Of a DNA stretch of 64,000 bases, positions 16,650-24,317 are shown one piece after another. Below the pieces are notes generated by a model. It did not search any database, was not told the origin of the DNA, and saw only the letters and a list, made by a program, of their open reading frames with translations. A program made the position numbers and the translations under genes. The stretch spans positions 5,828,001 through 5,892,000 of the forward strand of contig NZ_JBFOHP010000002.1 in NCBI RefSeq assembly GCF_040907265.1, given 5' to 3'. The DNA comes from Streptomyces sclerotialus (lineage in GTDB: Bacteria; Actinomycetota; Actinomycetes; Streptomycetales; Streptomycetaceae). How positions within the stretch are numbered: the stretch's first letter is position 1; each line of letters opens with the position of its first letter.

Positions 16650-16680
16650 CGGGCCGGGCTCCCCTGGGGAGCCCGGCCCG
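16650..16680 (+). terminator. Perfect hairpin after hupS
   Basis: Fifteen-base arms CGGGCCGGGCTCCCC (16650-16664) and GGGGAGCCCGGCCCG (16666-16680) are exact reverse complements around one T. It lacks a T tract, as is common for Streptomyces terminators. Confidence 0.75.
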
Positions 16681-16719
16681 CGGTGCGTCGTCCACGCCCC
16701 TCCCGATTAGGCTCTGACC

Positions 16720-16923
16720 ATGCAGGCCACCGCATACACCTACGACGCCGACAGCCGCACGGGCAGCGTGCTGCTCGACGACGGCACCCCGCTGCCCTTC
16801 GACGCCACCGCCTTCGAGGCGGGCGGCCTGCGGCTGCTCAGGCCCGGCCAGCGGGTCCGTATCGACGTGACGGAAGAGGCCGGGGAGCGCCGGATCACCC
16901 TGGTCACGCTCCAGACCTTCTGA
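16720..16923 (+). CDS. Small cold-shock-like beta-barrel protein, function unknown
   Basis: A 67-residue protein starting MQATAYTYDADSRTGSVLLD. The layout of short strands (TAYTYDADSRTGSVLLDDG, LRLLRPGQRVRIDVTE) resembles a minimal CSD/OB fold with G-x-V and PGQRV turns, but the RNA-binding aromatic motifs of true cold-shock proteins are not clear. It is convergent with cofC (19-base gap). The function is unassigned. Confidence 0.7.
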   Translation: MQATAYTYDADSRTGSVLLDDGTPLPFDATAFEAGGLRLLRPGQRVRIDVTEEAGERRITLVTLQTF

Positions 16924-16942
16924 GCGGCCTGCCGGGCCCCGC

Positions 16943-17638
16943 TCAGGCCCCCTGCGCGCCCAGCGCCGCTATTCCCGCCGAGATGGCCGCCGTGTGCCGG
17001 GCCGTCCGCGCGCCCACGCCCAATTCCAGCGCCGCCCGGAGATCCTCCGGTGTGTCCACGTCCTGCCGTACGGACCGCACGTCGGACAAAGTGATCTCCT
17101 GAGCGCCGGAAGCCGTGTGACGGGCCCGCGAAGCGCCACCGAATGCCGGTGCCAATTCCGTCCCCGGCGCGGCCGTCAGCAGCGTCGTACCGATTTCCGC
17201 CGCATCCGCGAGAAATGCGCGGGGAAATTGTGCGGCCGCCGTGAGCACCCGTTCCAGTTCCGCCGGGCGCAGCGCGGGCAGGTCCGCGTTCAGCGCCGCC
17301 ACCGCAGCATCCGGACGCTGCGCACGCACCGCCCGCGCCCCGTACGCGATCGCCGGATTCAGCCCCGCCGCCGGTACATCGGCCACAATCCGCGCCCCCA
17401 GCGCCGCGAGACCCTCACCGGCCAGCGGATCGTCCGTGACAACCGCCACACCGCTCACCACCGGGCACTCCAGCGCCGCAGCCACCGTGTCCAGGGCGAA
17501 CGCCAGCGCCAACCGGGGCCGGAAGCGGGCGTCCGCCGCCGCGGACAGCCTGCTCTTGGCCCGCACCAGCGGTTTCAGGGGCACCACCAGGCTCCACACC
17601 GCGTCCGCTCCTTCTTCTCGCATCGGCAGCATTGTCAC
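16943..17638 (-). CDS. cofC: 2-phospho-L-lactate guanylyltransferase (coenzyme F420 synthesis)
   Basis: A 231-residue nucleotidyltransferase of the CofC/FbiD family, which guanylylates 2-phospho-L-lactate or phosphoenolpyruvate to begin the F420 side chain. Visible family features: WSLVVPLKPLVRAKSRL with the substrate lysine near the N-terminus, VVTDDPLAGEGLAALGARIV, LNADLPALRPAEL and the late ITLSDVRSVRQDVDTPEDL. The start is ambiguous: GTG 17638, ATG 17632 or ATG 17623; none has a strong ribosome site. F420 is widely used in actinomycete redox enzymes, and an LLM-type flavin/F420 oxidoreductase remnant lies at 43-44 kb. Confidence 0.88.
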   Translation of the reverse strand: MTMLPMREEGADAVWSLVVPLKPLVRAKSRLSAAADARFRPRLALAFALDTVAAALECPVVSGVAVVTDDPLAGEGLAALGARIVADVPAAGLNPAIAYGARAVRAQRPDAAVAALNADLPALRPAELERVLTAAAQFPRAFLADAAEIGTTLLTAAPGTELAPAFGGASRARHTASGAQEITLSDVRSVRQDVDTPEDLRAALELGVGARTARHTAAISAGIAALGAQGA

Positions 17639-17763
17639 CCGCTGCCGCCGTCCACAGCAGGGCGCGGGGTTACGGTGTCCTCGACAGACCGGGTACCGGG
17701 GGCGACACTTGTGCGGCTGCCGGGTCGCCGCAGCTCAGCAGTTCCCACAAGGAGGGTGTCCGA

Positions 17764-18555
17764 GTGTCCCGCCACAGAATCGGCTTCTGGTACCGCCTCG
17801 CCGCGGTCATCGCAAAACCGCCGCTCGTGGTGCTGTTCAAGCGGGACTGGCAGGGAATGGAGAACATTCCGGCCGAAGGCGGATTCATCACCGCGGTCAA
17901 CCACAACTCGTATCTCGACCCGCTCTCCTACGCGCACTATCAGTACAACAGCGGACGGGTCCCGCGTTTCCTCGCCAAGGCCGGCCTCTTCAAGGGCGGC
18001 TTCGTCGGCGCGGTCATGCGCGGCACGGGACAGATCCCCGTGTACCGCGAGTCCACCGACGCGGCCACCGCCTTCCGGGCCGCCGTGGACGCCATCAACC
18101 GGGGCGAGTGCGTCGCCTTCTACCCCGAAGGCACCCTCACCCGGGACCCCGACATGTGGCCCATGCAGGGCAAGACCGGCGCCGCCCGGGTCGCGCTGCT
18201 CACCAAGGCACCCGTCATCCCGGTCGCCCAGTGGGGCGCCAACGAGGCGATGCCGCCGTACGCCAAGGAGAAGAAGCTCCGCCTCTTCCCGCGCAAGACA
18301 CTGCGCGTGAAGGCGGGCCCGCCGGTCGACCTGGACGAGTTCTACGGCCAGGAGCCCACCGCCGAGGTGCTGCGCGCCGTCACCGACCGCATCATGGCAG
18401 CGGTGACCGCCATCCTGGCCGAGGTCCGCGACGAGCCCGCGCCCGCCGAGCCGTACGACCACCGGAAGGCACGCGCCGAACAGCGCCGCAAGACCCAGCA
18501 GATGCAGCGGCGGGACGACGCGTCCGGCCGTACTCAGGAGGATGAAGGCAAGTGA
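17764..18555 (+). CDS. 1-acylglycerol-3-phosphate O-acyltransferase (PlsC-like)
   Basis: A 263-residue membrane-associated acyltransferase of phospholipid synthesis. The catalytic NHXXXXD box reads NHNSYLD, and the substrate box is YPEGTLTRDPDMWPMQGKTG. Both are close to the PlsC consensus. A hydrophobic N-terminal helix (GFWYRLAAVIAKPPLVVLF) anchors it. The GTG at 17764 has an ideal AGGAGG eight bases upstream. The C-terminal 40 residues are charged and Gln/Arg-rich. It overlaps gpsA by four bases, so an acyltransferase and the enzyme making glycerol-3-phosphate are co-translated, a consistent pathway pair. Confidence 0.92.
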   Translation: MSRHRIGFWYRLAAVIAKPPLVVLFKRDWQGMENIPAEGGFITAVNHNSYLDPLSYAHYQYNSGRVPRFLAKAGLFKGGFVGAVMRGTGQIPVYRESTDAATAFRAAVDAINRGECVAFYPEGTLTRDPDMWPMQGKTGAARVALLTKAPVIPVAQWGANEAMPPYAKEKKLRLFPRKTLRVKAGPPVDLDEFYGQEPTAEVLRAVTDRIMAAVTAILAEVRDEPAPAEPYDHRKARAEQRRKTQQMQRRDDASGRTQEDEGK

Positions 18556-19553
18556 CGCGCTGCGCCGTCTACGGCACGGGGTCGTGGGGCACCGCATTCG
18601 CCATGGTGCTGGCCGACGCGGGCTGCGAGGTGACCCTGTGGGGCCGCCGCCCGGAGCTCGCCGAGGCCGTCAACACGACCCGCACCAACCCCGACTACCT
18701 TCCGGGTGTGGAGCTGCCGCAGACCGTACGGGCCACCACCGATCCCGCCGAGGCCGCCGAGGGCGCGGAGTTCGCCGTGCTGGCGGTGCCTTCCCAGACG
18801 CTGCGGGCCAACCTCGCCGACTGGGCGCCGCTGCTGCCCTCCGACACCGTCCTGGTGTCCCTGATGAAGGGCGTCGAGCTCGGTACGGCCAAGCGGATGA
18901 GCGAGGTCATCGAAGAGGTCGCCAAGGTGCCCGCCGGGCGGGTGGCCGTGCTGACCGGACCGAACCTCGCCAAGGAGATCGCCGCCCGGCAGCCCGCCGC
19001 CGCGGTCGTCGCCTGTACCGACGAGGCCGTCGCCACCCGCCTGCAGGCCGCCTGCCACACCCCGTACTTCCGCCCGTACACCAACACCGACGTGGTGGGC
19101 GCGGAGCTGGGCGGCGCGGTGAAGAACGTCATCGGGCTCGCGGTCGGCATCGCGGACGGCATGGGGCTGGGCGACAACGCCAAGGCGTCGCTGATCACGC
19201 GTGGTCTCGCCGAGACCAGCCGGCTCGGCCTCGCGCTGGGTGCGGACCCGGCCACGTTCGCGGGGCTGGCGGGCATGGGCGACCTGGTCGCCACCTGCTC
19301 CTCACCGCTCTCCCGCAACCACACCTTCGGCACCAACCTCGGCCGCGGCATGACGCTGGAGGAGACCATCGCCGTCACGAAGCAGACGGCCGAGGGCGTG
19401 AAGTCGTGTGAGTCGGTGCTGGATCTGGCCCGCCGGCACGGGGTGGAGATGCCCATCACCGAGACGGTGGTGAACATCGTCCACGAGGGCAAGCCGCCGC
19501 TGGTGGCCCTGAAGGAACTGATGTCGCGGTCGGCGAAGCCGGAGCGGCACTGA
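18552..19553 (+). CDS. gpsA: NAD(P)-dependent glycerol-3-phosphate dehydrogenase
   Basis: A 333-residue enzyme reducing dihydroxyacetone phosphate to sn-glycerol 3-phosphate for phospholipids. The Rossmann motif is GTGSWGTAFA, the catalytic Lys lies in GGAVKNVIGLAVG, and GLAGMGDLVATCSS and NHTFGTNLGRG are also present. The GTG at 18552 overlaps the upstream stop as GTGA, indicating coupling with the acyltransferase. Length is normal. Just after the stop lie two DnaA-box-like nonamers. Confidence 0.97.
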   Translation: MTRCAVYGTGSWGTAFAMVLADAGCEVTLWGRRPELAEAVNTTRTNPDYLPGVELPQTVRATTDPAEAAEGAEFAVLAVPSQTLRANLADWAPLLPSDTVLVSLMKGVELGTAKRMSEVIEEVAKVPAGRVAVLTGPNLAKEIAARQPAAAVVACTDEAVATRLQAACHTPYFRPYTNTDVVGAELGGAVKNVIGLAVGIADGMGLGDNAKASLITRGLAETSRLGLALGADPATFAGLAGMGDLVATCSSPLSRNHTFGTNLGRGMTLEETIAVTKQTAEGVKSCESVLDLARRHGVEMPITETVVNIVHEGKPPLVALKELMSRSAKPERH

Positions 19554-19561
19554 ACCGGTGG

Positions 19562-19598
19562 TTTTCCACAGGCCCTGACGAACCGGAGCTTGTCCACA
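19562..19598 (+). promoter_or_regulatory. Pair of DnaA-box-like nonamers
   Basis: TTTTCCACA (19562-19570) and TTGTCCACA (19590-19598) in the same orientation, each followed by GGCCC. The second is the exact Streptomyces DnaA box consensus. They lie nine bases after the gpsA stop. Two sites alone do not make an origin; they could be a titration or regulatory cluster. Confidence 0.5.
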
Positions 19599-19817
19599 GG
19601 CCCCCACGGCCACGCACCGTGAGCGCTACCTTCGCGGCATGTGTGGTGGAGGTGGGGGAGGGGCCTTGGCCACGGGTACGGGAGCTCTCCCGCTGGTCCG
19701 GGGAGAGGGAGGGGCCCTGCCAGGGACGCGGGGGACGCGGGGGCCTGGCCCATAGAAGCGCCCCACGCCGCCCAGGACGTTCGCATCGGCCGTACCAACA
19801 GGTAGTCTCGGTCCGAT

Positions 19818-20954
19818 ATGAGCAGCGAGACCTCCTCCCAGAAGCCCCGCGTCGCCGTCGTGTTCGGCGGGCGCAGCTCCGAGCACGCCATCTCCGTGGT
19901 CACGGCGGGCGCCGTCCTGAGCGCCATCGACCGCGAGAAGTACGACGTGCTGCCGATCGGCATCACGACGGACGGCCGCTGGGCGCTGACCGCCGACGAT
20001 CCGGAGCGGATGGCCATCACGGACCGGAAGCTGCCGAGCGTCGCGGAGCTGGCCGAGTCCGCCGACGGCGCCGTGGTCCTGCCGGTCGACCCCACCACCC
20101 GTGAGGTCGTCTACAGCGAACCCGGCGCGGTGCCCAAGGCCCTCGGTGACGTCGACGTGGTCTTCCCCGTGCTGCACGGCCCGTACGGCGAGGACGGCAC
20201 CCTCCAGGGCCTCCTGGAGCTGTCCGGCGTGCCCTACGTGGGCTCCGGCGTGCTCGCCTCGGCCGTCGGCCAGGACAAGGACTACATGAAGCGGGTGTTC
20301 GCCTCCTTCGGGCTGCCGGTCGGCCCGTACGAGGTCATCCGCCCGCGCGAGTGGGAGCAGGACCCCGCGGCGGCACGCAAGAAGATCGTGGACTTCGCCG
20401 GTGAGCACGGCTGGCCGCTGTTCGTGAAGCCCGCCCGCGCCGGCTCCTCCATGGGCATCTCCAAGGTGGACGATCTCGCCGGGCTGGACGAGGCCATCGA
20501 GGAGGCCCGCCGCCACGACCCGAAGATCCTGGTCGAGTCGCTGCTGAGCGGCCGCGAGATCGAGTGCGGTGTGCTGGAGTTCGAGGACGGCCCCCGGGCC
20601 AGCGTCCCCGCCGAGATCCCGCCGGTCACCGCGCACGACTTCTACGACTTCGAGGCCAAGTACATCGACTCGGCCACCGGACTGGTGCCCGCGCCGCTCA
20701 CCGAGGAGCAGACCGCGCGCGTCCAGGAGCTGGCCGTCGAGGCCTTCGAGGCGGCGTCCTGCGAGGGCCTGGTGCGCGCCGACTTCTTCCTGCAGGACGA
20801 CGGCGAGTTCGTCATCAACGAGATCAACACGCTGCCCGGCTTCACGCCCATCTCGATGTACCCGCGGATGTGGCAGGAGTCCGGCGTGAGCTACCCCGAG
20901 CTGGTGGACCGGCTCATCCAGGCGGCGCTGCGCCGCTCCACGGGCCTGCGCTGA
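19818..20954 (+). CDS. ddl: D-alanine--D-alanine ligase
   Basis: A 378-residue ATP-grasp ligase that makes the D-Ala-D-Ala terminus of peptidoglycan stem peptides. Motifs: FGGRSSEHAISV at the N-terminus, PVLHGPYGEDGTLQG, KPARAGSSMGISKV, and the metal-binding EINTLPGFTPISMYP. The omega loop reads YDFEAKYID, with the Tyr typical of D-Ala-D-Ala enzymes and not the Phe of D-Ala-D-Lac (vancomycin-resistance) ligases. The ATG at 19818 gives a short Ser-rich leader. It is convergent with the DUF3515 lipoprotein gene and shares a hairpin with it. Confidence 0.96.
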   Translation: MSSETSSQKPRVAVVFGGRSSEHAISVVTAGAVLSAIDREKYDVLPIGITTDGRWALTADDPERMAITDRKLPSVAELAESADGAVVLPVDPTTREVVYSEPGAVPKALGDVDVVFPVLHGPYGEDGTLQGLLELSGVPYVGSGVLASAVGQDKDYMKRVFASFGLPVGPYEVIRPREWEQDPAAARKKIVDFAGEHGWPLFVKPARAGSSMGISKVDDLAGLDEAIEEARRHDPKILVESLLSGREIECGVLEFEDGPRASVPAEIPPVTAHDFYDFEAKYIDSATGLVPAPLTEEQTARVQELAVEAFEAASCEGLVRADFFLQDDGEFVINEINTLPGFTPISMYPRMWQESGVSYPELVDRLIQAALRRSTGLR

Positions 20955-20967
20955 GGCTGGGCCGCTC

Positions 20968-21001
20968 CCGGTCGGGGCGTGACCTACACGACCCCGACCG
21001 G
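20968..21001. terminator. Shared hairpin between ddl and DUF3515 gene
   Basis: CCGGTCGGGG (20968-20977) and CCCCGACCGG (20992-21001) form a 10-base-pair stem with a 14-base loop. It sits 14 bases after the ddl stop and extends into the last codons of the opposing gene, so it could act in both directions. Confidence 0.6.
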
Positions 21002-21487
21002 CACGGTCTTCTTCACGGCCGATGCCAGGTCGGTGAGGACGTCGACCTCGGGCGCGTACGTCCCCGGCACCGTCACCTCGACGTACGCCCGGCGCAGCAC
21101 GGTCGTGAAGCGATAGCCGTCGTCCTGCTTCTCGAAGACCCACTCGACGCCGTTGATTTTCGCCGCGTCCTGCAGCGGGTTGTAATGTTCATTACCACGC
21201 TGCAGGACCTCGGGCTTCGGCACGCCGCAGCGCAGACGCACGGCGGGCGTCCCCCACACCGCGGTGAAGTCGGAGACGGGATCGGCGGTCCGCCGCTTCA
21301 GGCCGTCCACGGCGTCGGGCAGTTCTCCGTGCAGCGCCCGGCAGAGCCGGGCGGGTTCCCCCTTCGGGGCGGGAACCGCCACGCTTGCCGAGTCGTCGGA
21401 CGGGGCACAGCCCACCGCGGTGATCAGCACGGCGAGCAGGGGCGGAGCGAGTGACCGGCGGGGCGAGGATTTCACCCGGCCGAGCAT
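20984..21487 (-). CDS. DUF3515 lipoprotein
   Basis: A 167-residue secreted lipoprotein. After a basic N-terminus comes a hydrophobic stretch LAPPLLAVLITAVGC ending in a lipobox-like AVGC, so Cys is the expected lipidated residue near position 27. The rest matches DUF3515, a family common in Streptomyces, with two Cys that may form a disulfide (ARLCRALHGELP and VRLRCGVPKPEV). The function is unknown. The ATG at 21487 is used. It is convergent with ddl and lies nine bases after the start-distal end of the Lrp-type gene, possibly as one minus-strand operon. Confidence 0.85.
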   Translation of the reverse strand: MLGRVKSSPRRSLAPPLLAVLITAVGCAPSDDSASVAVPAPKGEPARLCRALHGELPDAVDGLKRRTADPVSDFTAVWGTPAVRLRCGVPKPEVLQRGNEHYNPLQDAAKINGVEWVFEKQDDGYRFTTVLRRAYVEVTVPGTYAPEVDVLTDLASAVKKTVPVGVV

Positions 21488-21495
21488 ACGGGGGA

Positions 21496-21729
21496 CTAGA
21501 TATGGACGACCGGGCAGGTAAGGGTGCGCGTGATGCCGTCCACCTGCTGGACCTTGGCGACCACCATGCGGCCGAGATCGTCGACCGTGTCAGCCTGGGC
21601 ACGCACGATCACGTCGTAGGGGCCGGTCACGTCCTCGGCCTGGATCACACCGGGCAGCTTGGCGATCACTTCGGCGACCGCGGAGGCCTTGCCGACCTCG
21701 GTCTGGATCAGGATGTAGGCCTGTACCAC
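21496..21729 (-). CDS. Stand-alone Lrp/AsnC ligand-binding (RAM) domain protein
   Basis: A 77-residue protein consisting only of the effector-binding domain of Lrp/AsnC regulators, with no helix-turn-helix. The beta-alpha-beta-beta-alpha-beta pattern is clear: VQAYILIQTEVGKASAVAEV, VTGPYDVIVRAQADTVDDL, VDGITRTLTCPVV. Such small modules form oligomeric rings that bind amino acids and may modulate full-length Lrp proteins. The GTG at 21729 follows GGAGGTCCC. It is divergent from thiL and upstream of the DUF3515 gene. Confidence 0.9.
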   Translation of the reverse strand: MVQAYILIQTEVGKASAVAEVIAKLPGVIQAEDVTGPYDVIVRAQADTVDDLGRMVVAKVQQVDGITRTLTCPVVHI

Positions 21730-21953
21730 GGGACCTCCAGGGCGGCTTCGAGGATCATGTGGGAAGAAGGGACGCCACGGTACCGCGTCGCCGAGCGGAG
21801 CGGGGAGACCCGCGCGGCCGACGCGGCGAACAGTTGGCGGCCGCCGGCGCGGAACGCGTCATCCGGAGCGCGGCCGTCCGGCAAGGCGGCGTCGGCCGTG
21901 CGCGACGCGTCAGTGGAGTACGGAAGGTCCGTACGCATGGGAAGGGCAACAGC

Positions 21954-22922
21954 ATGAAGGGCACCGTGGGCGAGTTGGGGGAGTTCGGCCTCATCAGAGA
22001 GCTGACCTCGCGGCTCACCTCCACCCCGGCCGTACGCATCGGACCGGGCGACGACGCCGCCGTGGTCACCGCGCCGGACCGCCGGGTCGTGGCCAGTACG
22101 GACGTACTCCTCGAAGGGCGGCACTTCCGCCGCGACTGGTCCACCGCCTACGACGTCGGCCGCAAGGCCGCCGCCCAGAACCTCGCCGACATCGCCGCCA
22201 TGGGCGCGGTCCCCACCGCCATCCTGCTCGGCCTCGTCGTGCCCGCCGAACTCCCCGCCACCTGGGCCACCGAGCTGATGGACGGCCTGCGGGACGAGTG
22301 CCAGGTCGCGGGCGCCGCCGTGGTCGGCGGCGACGTCGTACGCGGCGAGGTCATCACCGTCGCCGTCACCGCCCTCGGCGACCTGCGCAACGCCGAGCCG
22401 GTCACCCGCTCCGGGGCCCAGCCCGGCGACGTCGTCGCGGTCACCGGCTGGCTCGGCTGGTCCGCCGCCGGCCACGCGGTCCTCACCCGCGGCTTCCGTT
22501 CCCCGCGCGCCTTCGTGGAGGCGCACCGCAGGCCGGAGCCGCCGTACCACGCGGGCCCCGCGGCCGCCGGGCTCGGCGCGACCGCCATGACGGACGTCAG
22601 CGACGGCCTGGTCGCCGACCTCGGGCACATCGCCGAGGCCAGCAAGGTCCGTATCGACCTGCAGTCCCAGAAGATCGACGTGCCCTCGCAGATGGCCGAC
22701 ATCGGTACGGCCTGCGGCGTGGACCCGCTCCAGTGGGTGCTCAGCGGCGGCGAGGACCACGCCATCGTGGCGACGTTCCCGCCGGACGTGAAGCTGCCGG
22801 CCCGCTGGAAGGTCATCGGCGAGGTGCTGAACCCCTCCGCGCTGCCCCAGGTGACGGTGGACGGCGCGCCCTGGACCAAGGGCGGCTGGGACCACTTCGG
22901 GGACGACGACGTGGTCGGCTGA
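21954..22922 (+). CDS. thiL: Thiamine-monophosphate kinase
   Basis: A 322-residue kinase phosphorylating thiamine monophosphate to thiamine pyrophosphate. Motifs: GDDAAVV in the N-terminal metal-binding strand, STDVLLEGRHFRRDW, AAQNLADIAAMGA, VVGGDVVRG, and the late TDVSDGLVADLGH. The ATG at 21954 with GAAGGG upstream is the only well-placed start. Next downstream is thiD, so two late thiamine genes are adjacent. No thiamine riboswitch is recognisable upstream. Confidence 0.95.
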   Translation: MKGTVGELGEFGLIRELTSRLTSTPAVRIGPGDDAAVVTAPDRRVVASTDVLLEGRHFRRDWSTAYDVGRKAAAQNLADIAAMGAVPTAILLGLVVPAELPATWATELMDGLRDECQVAGAAVVGGDVVRGEVITVAVTALGDLRNAEPVTRSGAQPGDVVAVTGWLGWSAAGHAVLTRGFRSPRAFVEAHRRPEPPYHAGPAAAGLGATAMTDVSDGLVADLGHIAEASKVRIDLQSQKIDVPSQMADIGTACGVDPLQWVLSGGEDHAIVATFPPDVKLPARWKVIGEVLNPSALPQVTVDGAPWTKGGWDHFGDDDVVG

Positions 22923-22966
22923 CGGCCTCCGGGCCCCGGCCGTCCGCCGTCGATTAGATTCGAAGC

Positions 22967-23755
22967 ATGTACACACCACCACGCGTCCTGACCGTCGCCG
23001 GCTCCGACTCCGGCGGCGGCGCGGGGATCCAGGCGGACCTGAAGACGATGCTCGCGCTCGGCACGCACGGCATGAGCGTGCTGACCGCCGTCACCGCCCA
23101 GAACTCCCTCGGGGTGCAGGGCGCGTGGGACCTGCCGGCCGAGGCCGTGCGGGCCCAGTTCCGCAGCGTCGTGGACGACATCGGCGTCCAGGCGGTCAAG
23201 ACGGGGATGCTCTCCTCGCCGGAACTGGTCGAGACCGTCGCCGCCCTGCTCGGTGAGGTCTCCGCCCCCGTGGTCGTCGACCCGGTGGGCGTCTCGAAGC
23301 ACGGTGACGCGCTGCTCGCCGCCACGGCCCTGGAAGCGGTCCGTACGAAGCTGCTGCCGACCGCGACGGTCGCCACCCCCAACCTCGACGAGGTCGCCCA
23401 GCTCACGGGCGTGGAGGTGCGTGAGGAGGCCGACATGCGGCGGGCCGCGGCGGCCGTCCTGGAGTTCGGTCCGGGCTGGGCGCTGATCAAGGGCGGGCAT
23501 CTGTCGGGCGACGCGGTGGACCTGCTCACCGACGGTGAGCAGGAGCACTGGCTGCGTGCCCCGCGCCACGACAACCGCCACACGCACGGTACGGGCTGCA
23601 CGCTCGCCAGTGCGATCGCTGCGCGGCTGGCGCACGGCGACACCGTTCCGGAGGCCGTGGCGGCGGCGAAGGAGTACGTCACGGGCGCGATCGCGGCCGG
23701 CTTCCGGCTGGGCGAGGGGATCGGCCCCGTGGACCACGGCTGGCAGCTGCGCTGA
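22967..23755 (+). CDS. thiD: Hydroxymethylpyrimidine/phosphomethylpyrimidine kinase
   Basis: A 262-residue ribokinase-fold kinase that phosphorylates HMP and HMP-P to the pyrimidine pyrophosphate used in thiamine synthesis. N-terminal [14 protein letters not shown] binds substrate; the catalytic anion hole is [13 protein letters not shown]. Also visible are [20 protein letters not shown] and TPNLDEV. The ATG at 22967 follows thiL by 44 bases on the same strand. It is convergent with rpmB. Confidence 0.95.
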   Translation: MYTPPRVLTVAGSDSGGGAGIQADLKTMLALGTHGMSVLTAVTAQNSLGVQGAWDLPAEAVRAQFRSVVDDIGVQAVKTGMLSSPELVETVAALLGEVSAPVVVDPVGVSKHGDALLAATALEAVRTKLLPTATVATPNLDEVAQLTGVEVREEADMRRAAAAVLEFGPGWALIKGGHLSGDAVDLLTDGEQEHWLRAPRHDNRHTHGTGCTLASAIAARLAHGDTVPEAVAAAKEYVTGAIAAGFRLGEGIGPVDHGWQLR

Positions 23756-23834
23756 GCGCCGGGGCTTTACGGAGGCGCCTGCGCACCGGTGCGGGCGCTC
23801 CGTACGAGCGGCCCGCACCCCCGGCACAGCAGAA

Positions 23835-23862
23835 AGCCGGCCCACCCTCAGGTGGACCGGCT
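23835..23862 (-). terminator. Terminator of rpmB
   Basis: Read on the minus strand, GAGCCGG-TCCACC, a TGAG loop and GGTGG-GCCGGCT form a stem followed by TTTCT. It lies about 35 bases after the rpmB stop, in the gap convergent with thiD. Confidence 0.7.
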
Positions 23863-23897
23863 CCAAGGCAACCGGCAGGCTGCGCCACGACGTAACG

Positions 23898-24083
23898 TCA
23901 GCGCGCGACCTTGCCGGCCTTGATGCACGAGGTGCAGACGTTGAGCCGCTTCGGCGTGCGCCCGATCACAGCGCGCACCGTCTGGATGTTGGGGTTCCAA
24001 CGACGGTTGGTGCGGCGGTGCGAGTGAGAAACGCTCTTGCCGAAGCCCGGCCCCTTGCCGCAGACGTCGCAGTTGGCAGCCAC
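23898..24083 (-). CDS. rpmB: Ribosomal protein bL28 (zinc-ribbon type)
   Basis: A 61-residue large-subunit protein. It carries two CxxC pairs, CDVC near the N-terminus and CTSC near the C-terminus, the zinc-binding (C+) form. The core [14 protein letters not shown] is the L28 signature. Streptomyces genomes also have Cys-free copies induced under zinc starvation; this is the zinc-dependent one. The GTG at 24083 is preceded by GGAGTGA. It is divergent from the FakA-like gene. Confidence 0.96.
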   Translation of the reverse strand: MAANCDVCGKGPGFGKSVSHSHRRTNRRWNPNIQTVRAVIGRTPKRLNVCTSCIKAGKVAR

Positions 24084-24317
24084 GGGTCACTCCAAAGACT
24101 TCAGATGCACTTACGGTAATTCCCAGCGCGCCGAGTGCATTGAACGACAAGCGGTGCCGGGAGGGAAATGGCCCGATTCGCATCGGGCAACCGGAGCAGC
24201 ATACAACGACCGCTCCCGCCCTACGAAACTACCACGGCCCGTCCGGTGCCCCGCTCCGAGTGCACGCGCCGCCCGCGGCTACTCTGCGGTGCACGGCCCC
24301 TACCGAGGAGGACATCC

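Noticed and set aside
19619..19817. Plus-strand gene between gpsA and ddl
   Set aside because: The open frame is Arg/Gly-rich and continues as an out-of-frame shadow of ddl, without a recognisable domain.
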